NCBI GenBank assembly: GCA_038042195.1
Contig: JBBTET010000036.1
Span: forward strand, 1 to 16,809
Direction: 5' to 3'
Origin: JACRIM01 sp038042195
GTDB lineage: Bacteria > Planctomycetota > Phycisphaerae > UBA1845 > UTPLA1
DNA: 16,809 nucleotides
Made by a program: the position numbers and the translations under genes
Shown here: positions 7,360 through 15,180 of the stretch, piece by piece
How positions within the stretch are numbered: position 1 is the first letter of the stretch
How the letters are laid out: each line of letters begins with the position of its first letter
Notes under the pieces: model-generated
The model's input: the letters and a program-made list of their open reading frames with translations, nothing else
What the model was told of the DNA's origin: nothing
Database searches by the model: none

Positions 7360-7758
7360 CTAGGCGGTCAAGTCGGAGACGTTGGTCTTCGCAAGGATGG
7401 TTCGCGTCGCCTTGGCGACGTCGTCACAAACCTTCTTGGCCACGCCCTTGGCTCGGTTCTTCCCGGTAATGTCGTCGAAGCCGCCGATTTCACCGTCAAT
7501 CGGGCCTTCGATGGATTCGATGATATCGAGCAGTGAGATCTTGTTGGCCGCACGGCGAAGGGAGAAGCCGCCGGAAGGTCCGCGCTCGCTGGCGAGGATT
7601 CGGGACTTCACAAGCTGCTGCAACACCTTGAGCAGGTGTCCCGGCGGAATCGAGCAAGCGGCTGCGATGATCTGGCCGGGGACCGGTGAGTCCTTGGACT
7701 TTTCCGCAATGTGAGTGGTGGCAAAAATTCCGTACGATGCTGCGCGACTAAGTCGCAT
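7360..7758 (-). CDS. Rrf2-family transcriptional regulator without an iron-sulfur cysteine cluster
   Basis: This 132-residue DNA-binding protein has the Rrf2 winged-helix fold. It begins MRLSRAASYGIFATTHIAE, has the recognition-helix region IPPGHLLKVLQQLVKSRIL (37-55), and the wing signature ERGPSGGFSL (58-67). LLDIIESIEGPI then starts the dimerisation helix. The start at 7758 is preferred over a longer frame beginning at 7896, because AAGGAG lies seven bases before this ATG and Rrf2 proteins begin with this sequence. The three clustered cysteines that bind Fe-S in IscR and NsrR are missing: only Cys35 and Cys111 occur, far apart. It therefore probably senses something other than an Fe-S cofactor, or works as a plain repressor. 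A dyad over its own ribosome binding site suggests autoregulation. It diverges from the ABC cluster across a long gap. Confidence 0.9.
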   Translation of the reverse strand: MRLSRAASYGIFATTHIAEKSKDSPVPGQIIAAACSIPPGHLLKVLQQLVKSRILASERGPSGGFSLRRAANKISLLDIIESIEGPIDGEIGGFDDITGKNRAKGVAKKVCDDVAKATRTILAKTNVSDLTA

Positions 7759-7766
7759 GGTCGTCT

Positions 7767-7781
7767 CCTTACAAAATAAGG
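7767..7781. promoter_or_regulatory. Dyad CCTTA-N5-TAAGG over the Rrf2 ribosome binding site
   Basis: CCTTACAAAATAAGG is a perfect inverted repeat with 5-base arms and an A/T-rich 5-base centre. It covers part of the AAGGAG Shine-Dalgarno of the Rrf2 gene. Rrf2-family proteins commonly repress their own genes from short AT-centred dyads, so this is a reasonable candidate auto-operator. The match is short and unproven. Confidence 0.4.
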
Positions 7782-8050
7782 TTCCCAATTGTCTTGACCG
7801 GACCCGATATGGAGCCGGCCGTCTACTCCCCCACGTCAACGCTACTCGTCGACCACACCCCGCACTATCGAAGACGGCCCCAACGAAGCAGAACAAAGCG
7901 GACCAACGATTCGATGGGAATCATGGCCGAGATGCCGGAAAGATGCAAGAGACATTTTTTGGTGATTTATTCATGCTGGTCTCCCCTGTCAGCACGATGC
8001 AGTGGAACTCGTGGAATGCCCTGTGAGATTCATCATGTGCTATTACACGC

Positions 8051-8087
8051 CTGTAACAAATCTGTCACATAACCCGTTCTGTTGACA
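8051..8087. repeat. Tandem short dyads of TGT-N-ACA type
   Basis: CTGTAACA (8051-8058) and CTGTCACA (8062-8069) are spaced by 11 bases, about one helical turn. CTGTTGACA (8079-8087) follows. Each contains TGT...ACA with one or two bases at the centre. They lie upstream of both candidate promoters for the ABC cluster. Confidence 0.3.
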
Positions 8088-8127
8088 GGTTTCACGATCC
8101 AGGCCGTCTTGAACGACTATGCACACC

Positions 8128-8155
8128 TTGCACGCGAGACGTTGCATAATATTAT
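8128..8155 (+). promoter_or_regulatory. Possible promoter for the ABC cluster (distal)
   Basis: TTGCAC (8128-8133) is separated by 16 bases from TATTAT (8150-8155). The -10 matches the sigma-70 consensus at five of six positions, while the -35 matches only at TTG. This would leave a leader of about 215 bases before the ATPase gene. Confidence 0.25.
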
Positions 8156-8190
8156 TGGGAGCTAACACGGCTTCCAGTCAGGAGTTGGGG

Positions 8191-8219
8191 TTGACATGAT
8201 CTGCCGGAATTACTACAAC
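8191..8219 (+). promoter_or_regulatory. Possible promoter for the ABC cluster (proximal)
   Basis: A perfect TTGACA (8191-8196) is followed after 17 bases by TACAAC (8214-8219), which matches TATAAT at four of six positions. It gives a leader of roughly 150 bases before the ATPase start. This is the best sigma-70-like match in the gap. Confidence 0.4.
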
Positions 8220-8376
8220 GTCGATCCTTGCGAGTACCCACCAAGCCCAGATTCGGCGTGGTCTGGAATCGCGCATTAGATAACTTGCGGAATAATACCA
8301 CACAAAGCCCCGCCCATTGCGGTACAGGACACGGGGCACATCATGAGGTTCTTGCTACCGCCGGGATTGGATTCCC

Positions 8377-9345
8377 ATGATTCGGGTTCAAAACCTGACG
8401 AAAATGTTTACCGATCGAAAGGCCGTCGACGGCATCTCCTTTTCAATCGAAGAAGGCGAAATCGTCGGCTTTCTCGGCCCCAACGGTGCGGGAAAAACTA
8501 CAACGCTTCGCATCCTCACCTGCTTCATGCCGGCCACCAGCGGGCACGCCAGCGTGGCGGGGCATGATGTGTTCTCCGACTCCATGAGTGTTCGACGCGT
8601 CGTCGGGTACCTCCCCGAAAGCACGCCGCTGGACATGAACTTGCGAGTGCGAGAGTACCTCACCTTTCGTGGAAAAATTCGCGGCCTGGATCGCGCTCAG
8701 CGAGAGTCCGCGATTCGCCGAGTCACGGAGTTGTGTTGGCTGGGCGACTTCATTGATCGCCCGATCCACCAACTCAGCAAGGGAATGAAACAGCGCGTCG
8801 GATTGGGGGACGCCCTCCTGCACGATCCAAAAGTGCTGATTCTCGACGAGCCCACCATCGGACTCGACCCGACGCAGATTCGAGAGACGCGAAATCTCAT
8901 TCACCTGCTCGCCAAGAAGCATACCGTCCTGCTTTCCAGCCACATCCTCCCTGAAGTCGAGGCCACCTGCGAGCGGACCATCATCATCGCCGGTGGAAAA
9001 ATAGTCGCGTCAGGGACGCCGAACGAATTGAAAGAGCGCATCCGCGGCGGCTCACGGCTTATCGCCGAGGTCTCCGGCCCGAACGCAGAGGTAAAAGACG
9101 CGCTCAAGGGCGTCAGCGGCGTGGACAAGGTTGAGACCTCCGCCGACGACGGCTGGCAGCGTGTCACTATCGAAACCAAGCGTGGCACCGACCCGCGCGA
9201 GGACATCTTCAAGATCGTCAAGCAAAAAGGCTGGTCCCTGCGAGAGCTTCGTCTGGAGGTCGGCAGCCTGGAGGAGTTTTTCGTGCAGATCGTCGCTCAG
9301 CAAATGGCCGAGCAGCGCGCCGCCCGACAGGAGGCCCGCTCATGA
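8377..9345 (+). CDS. ABC transporter ATP-binding protein, GldA-like
   Basis: This 322-residue ATPase drives the membrane permease encoded next. Walker A is GPNGAGKTT (34-42), the ABC signature is LSKGMKQR (133-140), Walker B is VLILDEPT (153-160), the D-loop is GLDP (162-165) and the H-loop histidine is His189 in SSHILPE. The Q-loop region reads GYLPESTPL (78-86) with no glutamine, as in GldA-type ATPases, where the same GYLPE wording occurs. After about residue 225 a ~95-residue C-terminal extension, typical of this exporter class, ends in an Arg/Ala/Gln-rich helix. Upstream Shine-Dalgarno sequence is weak. The stop codon overlaps the permease start as ATGA, so the ATPase and permease are co-translated. 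The transported substrate cannot be inferred. Confidence 0.93.
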   Translation: MIRVQNLTKMFTDRKAVDGISFSIEEGEIVGFLGPNGAGKTTTLRILTCFMPATSGHASVAGHDVFSDSMSVRRVVGYLPESTPLDMNLRVREYLTFRGKIRGLDRAQRESAIRRVTELCWLGDFIDRPIHQLSKGMKQRVGLGDALLHDPKVLILDEPTIGLDPTQIRETRNLIHLLAKKHTVLLSSHILPEVEATCERTIIIAGGKIVASGTPNELKERIRGGSRLIAEVSGPNAEVKDALKGVSGVDKVETSADDGWQRVTIETKRGTDPREDIFKIVKQKGWSLRELRLEVGSLEEFFVQIVAQQMAEQRAARQEARS

Positions 9346-10061
9346 CTCGAAACGTCACCGCCCTGACCCAGCGCGAACTCATGACCAGCTTCTACTCGCC
9401 CGTGGCCTACATCGTCGCGGCGATCTTCCTCATGGCCACCGGCTATCTGTTTATGAACTCGACGCTCATCGAAGGCAACGAGGCCACTATCCGCCCCCTG
9501 CTCGACAGTATGTCATGGGTCTTGATCTTCGCCATTCCGCTCCTCACTATGCGAGTCCTCTCCGACGAATTCGCATCGGGAACGATTGAAGCATTGATGA
9601 CCGCCCCCGTGACCGATGTCGAAGTCGTCCTCGGCAAGTTCCTCGGCGTGCTCGCCTTCTACCTGACCCTCCTCGTCACCACCCTGGTGCATGTGTTCTT
9701 GCTCCTTCGCTACGGCGGCAGCGATTTACCCGCGATCCTCTACGGCTATGTCGGTATGATCTTGCTCGGCTGCCTGTATGTGTCCGTCGGCGTCTTCGCC
9801 AGCGCGCTCACCAAGCATCAACTCGTGGCCGCTCTCATCGGGATGGGCGTCCTCTGCCTCTTCAGTCTCGTGGTGGATTCGTTCGCCTCATGGAAAGGCG
9901 GCCTCTGGCGCAGCGTCCTCAGCTACGTTAACATCACCCACCATTTCCAGGATTTCAGCAAAGGGATACTCGACACCAAGGCAATTGTTTTCTTCGTAAG
10001 TGGGACGGCGTTCTTCCTCTTCCTGGCCGTCAAGATGCTGGAGTCCCGACGATGGCGATAA
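9342..10061 (+). CDS. ABC-2 type permease, GldF-like
   Basis: The 239-residue protein has about six predicted membrane helices, near residues 20-38, 57-73, 99-122, 131-155, 159-178 and 212-231. Between helices two and three it carries RVLSDEFASGTIEALMTAPV (71-90) and then TDVEVVLGKFLG, the cytoplasmic coupling segment characteristic of GldF-type ABC-2 permeases. The segment HFQDFSKGILDTK (201-213), before the last helix, is also typical. It is the inner-membrane channel of the system. It starts inside the ATPase stop codon (ATGA) and its own last ten bases overlap the start of the GldG-like gene. Confidence 0.92.
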   Translation: MTRNVTALTQRELMTSFYSPVAYIVAAIFLMATGYLFMNSTLIEGNEATIRPLLDSMSWVLIFAIPLLTMRVLSDEFASGTIEALMTAPVTDVEVVLGKFLGVLAFYLTLLVTTLVHVFLLLRYGGSDLPAILYGYVGMILLGCLYVSVGVFASALTKHQLVAALIGMGVLCLFSLVVDSFASWKGGLWRSVLSYVNITHHFQDFSKGILDTKAIVFFVSGTAFFLFLAVKMLESRRWR

Positions 10062-12742
10062 ACACAGCACAGAGCCCTGCCGATACGGCGGGTACGAAAC
10101 GATTCAGCATTGGGGCGAACGTGGTCATCGCCATCGTCGCGGCCGCAATGCTCACGGTGGCGCTGAATTGGATCGCGGCCCGCAAGTCCTATCGCCGCGA
10201 CGTAGCCGCCACGGGGAACTACGGCCTCTCCGATCGTAGCAAGCAAATCCTAAACGGCTCCAAGGACGAGATTTTGATCTCGACCCTGTACATGCCCGCC
10301 GAGGACGATCAAAAGCAGCGCGACTATATCCAACGCCTTGAGGATTACTGCGAAGAAATGACGCGCTTCTCCAGCAGCGTCAAAGTCACCCAGGCCGCTG
10401 GACCCATGCAACGCGAAAAGCTGGTCAATCGCATCAGCCAAACCTTCGGCGGTGAGGCCGGCAAACACATTGAGGCCCTCGACACCTTCGCCAAACTCCA
10501 GACCGACCTCAAAGCCGACCTTGAGCAACGCATGACCAACGGCAAACGACTCATGGATACGGAGTCGTGGCTCGGCGACTTCCCCGTCTTCGCCAGCATC
10601 GTCACCACGCTCAAGGCCGACCGGGATTCACTGCAAAAAGCCGCCGACGAAATCAAAGACCTCACCCCCAAGGGCGGCATCCCCAAATACTCCGACGCGA
10701 CGGCCAAAGTCAAAACGGCCCTCACCGACGTGAAGAGTCACATGGAAGCCATTTCCAAACGGTTGGCCGAGTTGGCTGTTCTTGCGGATGAAACCACCAA
10801 GGCCGATTCGAAGTACACGGCCATGCTCCGCGAAGTAGCGTCGCAGGCCAAGGTGATCGTCGCGCCGCTCCGCGATGCGGTAGGCAGCGAGGGTCAGTCA
10901 GCGTCCAGCATCGGTTCATCGTTGAAGAACTTTGCCGACAAAGGCACCGAGGTCGGTTCTGCCCTGGAAACGCTCACCGAGCGCGTCGATCAGTTCGCCC
11001 GCGCCTTCCCAATGGTCCGGCAACATCCAAACTGGGGCACCTCGGTCCAGATGGGTCCGATGGTCAGCCGCATGGAGATCGCCGAGGTCTTCCAGTCGGC
11101 GTCACAATCTCTGGCCAAGACGCGCCTGGTGATTCTCGGCGCGATAGACTCCAAGGATCAGGCCGAACTGGCCCGTGCCCTGTCGAGCGCTCAGCGCAGC
11201 GTCGCGGTCCTCGAGCAGAACATGGGCATCTGCGAAAAACTGCTCTCAGAACTTTCCACGAAATTATTCGCCCTCGACCCGGAATCAAAGGCGCTGCTCG
11301 ATGGTGCCCGTAGCGGCACACTCTTCCAGGAACGAATCAAGGCCATCGCCGACCTCGACACGAAGATCGCGGCCCTTCCCGAGTTGAAGCTGGGCAGCGT
11401 GGCCGATCGGCTGAAAGAAGAGAACACGGTCGTCGTCGAGGCAGGCGGAAAGATTCGCGTCGTCGGGTTCAATGAGGTCTTCCCCATTCGCGAGAGCGTC
11501 GGCGGAGGCTCCTCGAAAGAAGAGACCTCCCGAAGTTTCAACGGCGACAGTGCCATCTCATCGGCAATCCTGGCCATCACCTCGGAAAAGCCCCTCGCAA
11601 CAGCCGTCTTCGTCTCGTTTGAACCACAACCTCCGCAGCAGCAGCGAAACCAGTTCACGCCTCCACCGCAGCCCAGTTGGATTCCATCACAGCAGCTTTC
11701 CGAAGTGAAGAAGCGCCTCGAGGGGGCCAACTTCAAATCGCTTGACTGGAATATGGCGACGACCAAGGAAGAGCCAAAGGGAGAAGACGGCATCCCGAAG
11801 ATATATGTCGTCCTGCCCCCGTCCCCCCCGGCCCAGCAGAATCCATTCCAACAGCAACAACAAATGCCGCAAAACGATTTCGGCGAGCCGCACCGCGAAA
11901 CCATTCGTAAGCTCCTCGACGCCGATGCGAAGATGATCTTTCTCGCCTCCTGGGAAGTGCGCAGCGGCGGCTTCTTCGGCGGCCCTCCGACCACGCCCCC
12001 CTACGGATACAACCCGATCCTCGACAAGGAGTGGGGCCTGAAGGTCGAGAACAACCGCCGCATGGTCTGGGTCGAACCGGATCGACAAAAGTCGAACAGC
12101 TTCGGCATCATTCCGAAGAACTTCGTCCACATGCCGGCGATGGGATTTACCAAGCACCCGGTCGGCGCGCCAATGCAGGGAACTCGCCTGCTCCTCTCCG
12201 ACGCGTGCAACGTCGTCGTCAAGAGCGACGCTCCCAAGGACGTATCCATCAAAAAAGTGCTTGAGCTGCCCAACCGCGAGAATTACATCGGCGCGACGAT
12301 GACCGAGTTGATCCACATCATCGACGAGATTCAGAACCCCAACAGCGACGGCACGATCACACTCAAGTCGCCGCCGCACCACGGCCCCTACGACCTGATG
12401 CTGACCGCCGAACGCAAGGACGGCGACAAGGGCAAAGGCAAAATCGTTCTCTGCACCTTTGGGGCCGGCCTCCGCGACGAGTTTGTCACGCAAAAGGTCA
12501 TGGGCAGCGGGACGCGATTGCGACTCGAGCCGGAGCCGACCGAGAACCTAGACCTCTTTGTGAACGCCATGTACTGGCTCTCCGGCAAGAACGAGTGGAT
12601 TGCCCGCGGCCCCGTGCCGGTTCCCCGCGTCCTGCCGATCGAGCCGAACGAGGCCCGCATGATGCGTCTCGTCGTTTGGGGCGTCTGGCCGGCCCTCGTG
12701 TTCGCCCCCGGCATTTTCCTCTGGTATGTTCGCCGCCGGTGA
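10052..12742 (+). CDS. GldG-like ABC auxiliary protein with a large helical insertion
   Basis: The 896-residue protein is anchored by a helix at about 21-40 and a C-terminal helix at about 872-892 followed by the short basic tail YVRRR. This is the GldG arrangement, with the bulk on the outer face of the inner membrane. The N-terminal part (about 55-115, from NYGLSDRSKQIL to the LEDYCEEM helix) and the segment VVGFNEVFPIRES to FNGDSAISSAILAIT (470-510) match the GldG/ABC_transp_aux family. Between them, residues ~115-455 are a long, mostly alpha-helical stretch rich in Lys, Ala, Glu and Leu, with no counterpart in ordinary GldG proteins of roughly 550-600 residues. Two Gln/Pro-rich linkers (524-548 and 589-612) interrupt the later domain. 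It overlaps the permease gene by ten bases. Its role is presumably to couple the permease to periplasmic substrate or envelope structures. Confidence 0.85.
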   Translation: MAINTAQSPADTAGTKRFSIGANVVIAIVAAAMLTVALNWIAARKSYRRDVAATGNYGLSDRSKQILNGSKDEILISTLYMPAEDDQKQRDYIQRLEDYCEEMTRFSSSVKVTQAAGPMQREKLVNRISQTFGGEAGKHIEALDTFAKLQTDLKADLEQRMTNGKRLMDTESWLGDFPVFASIVTTLKADRDSLQKAADEIKDLTPKGGIPKYSDATAKVKTALTDVKSHMEAISKRLAELAVLADETTKADSKYTAMLREVASQAKVIVAPLRDAVGSEGQSASSIGSSLKNFADKGTEVGSALETLTERVDQFARAFPMVRQHPNWGTSVQMGPMVSRMEIAEVFQSASQSLAKTRLVILGAIDSKDQAELARALSSAQRSVAVLEQNMGICEKLLSELSTKLFALDPESKALLDGARSGTLFQERIKAIADLDTKIAALPELKLGSVADRLKEENTVVVEAGGKIRVVGFNEVFPIRESVGGGSSKEETSRSFNGDSAISSAILAITSEKPLATAVFVSFEPQPPQQQRNQFTPPPQPSWIPSQQLSEVKKRLEGANFKSLDWNMATTKEEPKGEDGIPKIYVVLPPSPPAQQNPFQQQQQMPQNDFGEPHRETIRKLLDADAKMIFLASWEVRSGGFFGGPPTTPPYGYNPILDKEWGLKVENNRRMVWVEPDRQKSNSFGIIPKNFVHMPAMGFTKHPVGAPMQGTRLLLSDACNVVVKSDAPKDVSIKKVLELPNRENYIGATMTELIHIIDEIQNPNSDGTITLKSPPHHGPYDLMLTAERKDGDKGKGKIVLCTFGAGLRDEFVTQKVMGSGTRLRLEPEPTENLDLFVNAMYWLSGKNEWIARGPVPVPRVLPIEPNEARMMRLVVWGVWPALVFAPGIFLWYVRRR

Positions 12743-12799
12743 AATGCCGCGCGCGATTGATGATGATTCCTTAAACCTCAACGCCTCATCGCAAGAGCC

Positions 12800-15097
12800 A
12801 TGAATCAGAAGACAACAGTAGGATTGGTGATTGCCCTCGTGCTGGCAGCCATCGGCGTCTGGTGGGCCGAGTCCGGCGGCAATGCCCCCACGGAAAAGAC
12901 CGCGTCCGGTCCCAAGGCCCTGTTTGATCCGCCCCTCACGGACGTCGCCGAGTTTGAATGGATGCAGGAAGGTTCCCCGGCGCTAAAGCTCGTCATGGAA
13001 AAGGACAAGTGGCGCTTGACCGCGCCGGTGGCCGGATCGGCTGAGCACTTTGTCGTCAATGGGGATGTTGAAAAACTCAAAGGCCTGAAGTATTCCACCG
13101 CTTATGCCAAGAACAACTCCGACCGCCCCACCGATGAAATGGCGGGCCTTCAGAAGCCGACACGCACCGCCAAGCTCACCGACAAGGCCGGCAAATCGGT
13201 CGTCATCAAGATTGGCACGCGTCAGTCGCTCTCCAGTAAGACCTATGTTCAAAAAGATGGCGACGACTCCATCTATCTCGTTGACGCCGATCTCAACGCC
13301 GAGCTAAAGCACGGCCTCTCCGACTATCGCGGCAAAAAAGTCTGCGAGTTCACCCCGACCGACGCGATCCGCGTCGAAGCCTCTGGCGACACGCAATACG
13401 CCTTCACCGGCGGCATGGCCTCGTGGACGATGGAAACCCCATTCAAGGCTCGCGGAGATCGCACGGCCATTGCCAACCTCGTGCGCGCCGTGTCGCAGCT
13501 CTCCGCGGATCGTTTTGTCGAAGACGACTCGAAATCGTTGCGCCCCTACGGCCTCGATAAGCCTCGCTTCGTCATGACCGTCCAGACCGAAACAAAGACC
13601 CCCAAGCCGATGCCCGCCCCCCCAGCCTCCGCACCCGCCGAACCGCAATTCGACGTGGCAAATCACAAATACAAGATCGCCTTCGGAGCAAGCGCCGACG
13701 ACAAAGTCTTCGCCATGCTGCTCGATCCGGCCGGCCCGGCGGTGTTTCAAGTCACCGAGGCCGTGTTCAAACAGATCGCCGTCAAACTCGACGACCTGCG
13801 CGACAAGTCCATCTGCGACGTGGAACCGATGAAGGCCCAAAAAGTCACGGTCTCCTCTCAAGGCGAATCCATCACCCTCGCCAAACAAAACGGCGCATGG
13901 ACCATTAGCTCCGGCTTGCAGGGCAGCGGAGCCTCCTCAGCCGATACGACGGCGGTCGAGGACATGCTGAAATCGCTCAAAGACCTCAAAGCCATCGGAT
14001 TCGAGGCAACTGAGTCCTCCATTCACGGCTTCGGTAGTCCACGGTCAACCATCGAAATCACCTGCGAAGGCCAACTGGAGCCGACGCGTATCACCGTCGG
14101 CGGCGTCACGGCCAGCAAGACGGGTGCCTACGTGCGAAACGACCGGGGTGGCGTGGTCGCCGTCGTAAAGGCCGACGCGGTGATGCCGCTGGTGGCCAAG
14201 CCGGTCGAGTTTCTCAGCCGCGACCTGATGCGATTCCAGCGCGAGATGGCGTCGAAAATCGAACTGGGCTTCCCCAAGTACAACGTGGTGGTTGCCAAAG
14301 ATGGCGATGCCTGGAAGTTTACTTCGCCGGTACTGGGCAATGCCGAGACCAGTGCGGTCAACGCAATCCTCACCGACCTGGCGATGTTGCGCGGCCGCCG
14401 TGTGGTCGGCCTGTCGAAAGATGCCGCGAAGTTCAGCCTCTCACCCCCGACCGTGCGTGTCACCATCACGGTCAACAATCCGCCGAAGCCCAAGCCGACA
14501 CCGCCAACCACCCAGCCCGGTCCCGATGCCGCGCCGGAATTGGAAGCCCAGCCTCCGTCGATATACGCGATCGACATCACCCGGATCGGTGACGTGGTTC
14601 ATGCAATGGCCGTCGGCGGCTCGACAATTTGTGAGATTGACGGCAAGGTCATCGACGACTGCCTGATGGAATTGTTCGACACCAAGGTGGCCAACCTCGA
14701 AGCGTCGCAGGCCCGACGGCTGGCCCTGGATGGCATGGAAAAATTCGCATTCGAGAAATCTGGCGACACATGGAAGCTGCTCGGCGAGCCGACCTTCGGC
14801 GTGGACCCGGCCAAAATCACCGAAACCTTCACCACGCTCAACAGCATCAAGTGCGTCGAATATTCTCGCTACATGGGTGCCAAGCCCGGCGACTATGGCA
14901 TGGACAAACCTCTCCTCTCCGTCACGGCCGAGTGCGAGGGTGGATCACCGATCACCCTGTTAATCTCCAGAAGCGGCCCCGAAAAGGGCGGTCGCTATGC
15001 CTGCGTGTCGTCCACCCGTGATCGCATCTTCGTCTTGAAGCAGGAGGACGTGGACAAGCTCACCAAGAAGGTCCAGGACTTCCAACGCGCCGGATGA
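12800..15097 (+). CDS. Membrane-anchored protein of five DUF4340-like modules
   Basis: One N-terminal helix (about 6-23) anchors a 765-residue protein, probably facing the periplasm. The rest divides into five divergent modules at about 48-181, 182-338, 339-476, 477-633 and 634-765. Each has a strand ending in a conserved tryptophan: Trp71 in KWRLTAP, Trp209 in SWTMETP, Trp367, Trp505 in AWKFTSP, and Trp658. A helix follows, then 40-44 residues after the Trp a turn related to YGLDKP (250-255 and 699-704 are the best). Each module closes with a strand-helix such as IYLVDADLNAELK or IFVLKQEDVDKL. DUF4340 proteins usually accompany GldG-type ABC systems and are mostly shorter. Pro-rich linkers (267-282 and 561-585) split modules two and four. 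The gene lies 57 bases after the GldG-like gene, with no terminator between them. Confidence 0.85.
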   Translation: MNQKTTVGLVIALVLAAIGVWWAESGGNAPTEKTASGPKALFDPPLTDVAEFEWMQEGSPALKLVMEKDKWRLTAPVAGSAEHFVVNGDVEKLKGLKYSTAYAKNNSDRPTDEMAGLQKPTRTAKLTDKAGKSVVIKIGTRQSLSSKTYVQKDGDDSIYLVDADLNAELKHGLSDYRGKKVCEFTPTDAIRVEASGDTQYAFTGGMASWTMETPFKARGDRTAIANLVRAVSQLSADRFVEDDSKSLRPYGLDKPRFVMTVQTETKTPKPMPAPPASAPAEPQFDVANHKYKIAFGASADDKVFAMLLDPAGPAVFQVTEAVFKQIAVKLDDLRDKSICDVEPMKAQKVTVSSQGESITLAKQNGAWTISSGLQGSGASSADTTAVEDMLKSLKDLKAIGFEATESSIHGFGSPRSTIEITCEGQLEPTRITVGGVTASKTGAYVRNDRGGVVAVVKADAVMPLVAKPVEFLSRDLMRFQREMASKIELGFPKYNVVVAKDGDAWKFTSPVLGNAETSAVNAILTDLAMLRGRRVVGLSKDAAKFSLSPPTVRVTITVNNPPKPKPTPPTTQPGPDAAPELEAQPPSIYAIDITRIGDVVHAMAVGGSTICEIDGKVIDDCLMELFDTKVANLEASQARRLALDGMEKFAFEKSGDTWKLLGEPTFGVDPAKITETFTTLNSIKCVEYSRYMGAKPGDYGMDKPLLSVTAECEGGSPITLLISRSGPEKGGRYACVSSTRDRIFVLKQEDVDKLTKKVQDFQRAG

Positions 15098-15180
15098 GTT
15101 GACTAAATCGCGAGCGTGCGGGTACCTTCCCGCCTCGACACCGTACACTCGCACCCCGACGACCGGGCAGGATACACTTC

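Larger units (their letters stand above)
7782..8376. other. Intergenic region between the Rrf2 gene and the ABC cluster
   Basis: No gene is supported here. Overlapping short open frames at 7715-8026 and 7794-8072 show no family motif or ribosome binding site. The region holds tandem TGT-N-ACA motifs (8051-8087), two possible promoters directed at the ABC cluster (8128-8155 and 8191-8219) and a GCCCCG/CGGGGC inverted repeat (8307-8337) in the presumed leader. Base composition is visibly more A/T-rich from about 7940 to 8300 than in the flanking genes. Confidence 0.6.

Noticed and set aside
7759..7896. A longer N-terminus for the Rrf2 regulator starting at 7896
   Set aside because: The extra 46 residues do not belong to the Rrf2 fold, and a strong AAGGAG directly precedes the ATG at 7758.
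7794..8072. A 92-codon open frame in the gap before the ABC cluster
   Set aside because: No ribosome binding site, no family motif, and it overlaps another equally featureless frame.
8307..8337. GCCCCG/CGGGGC inverted repeat before the ATPase gene, as a terminator or riboswitch
   Set aside because: The stem is only six pairs around a 19-base loop, with no T-run and no recognisable riboswitch core.
11687..12493. A 268-codon minus-strand open frame inside the GldG-like gene
   Set aside because: It is antisense to sequence with GldG family character and a C-terminal membrane helix. The minus frame shows no recognisable domain.
15118..15133. GCGGG-N6-CCCGC stem between the DUF4340 and PH-like genes, as a terminator
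   Set aside because: Only five pairs and no T-run follow, so it is too weak to argue that the operon ends there.
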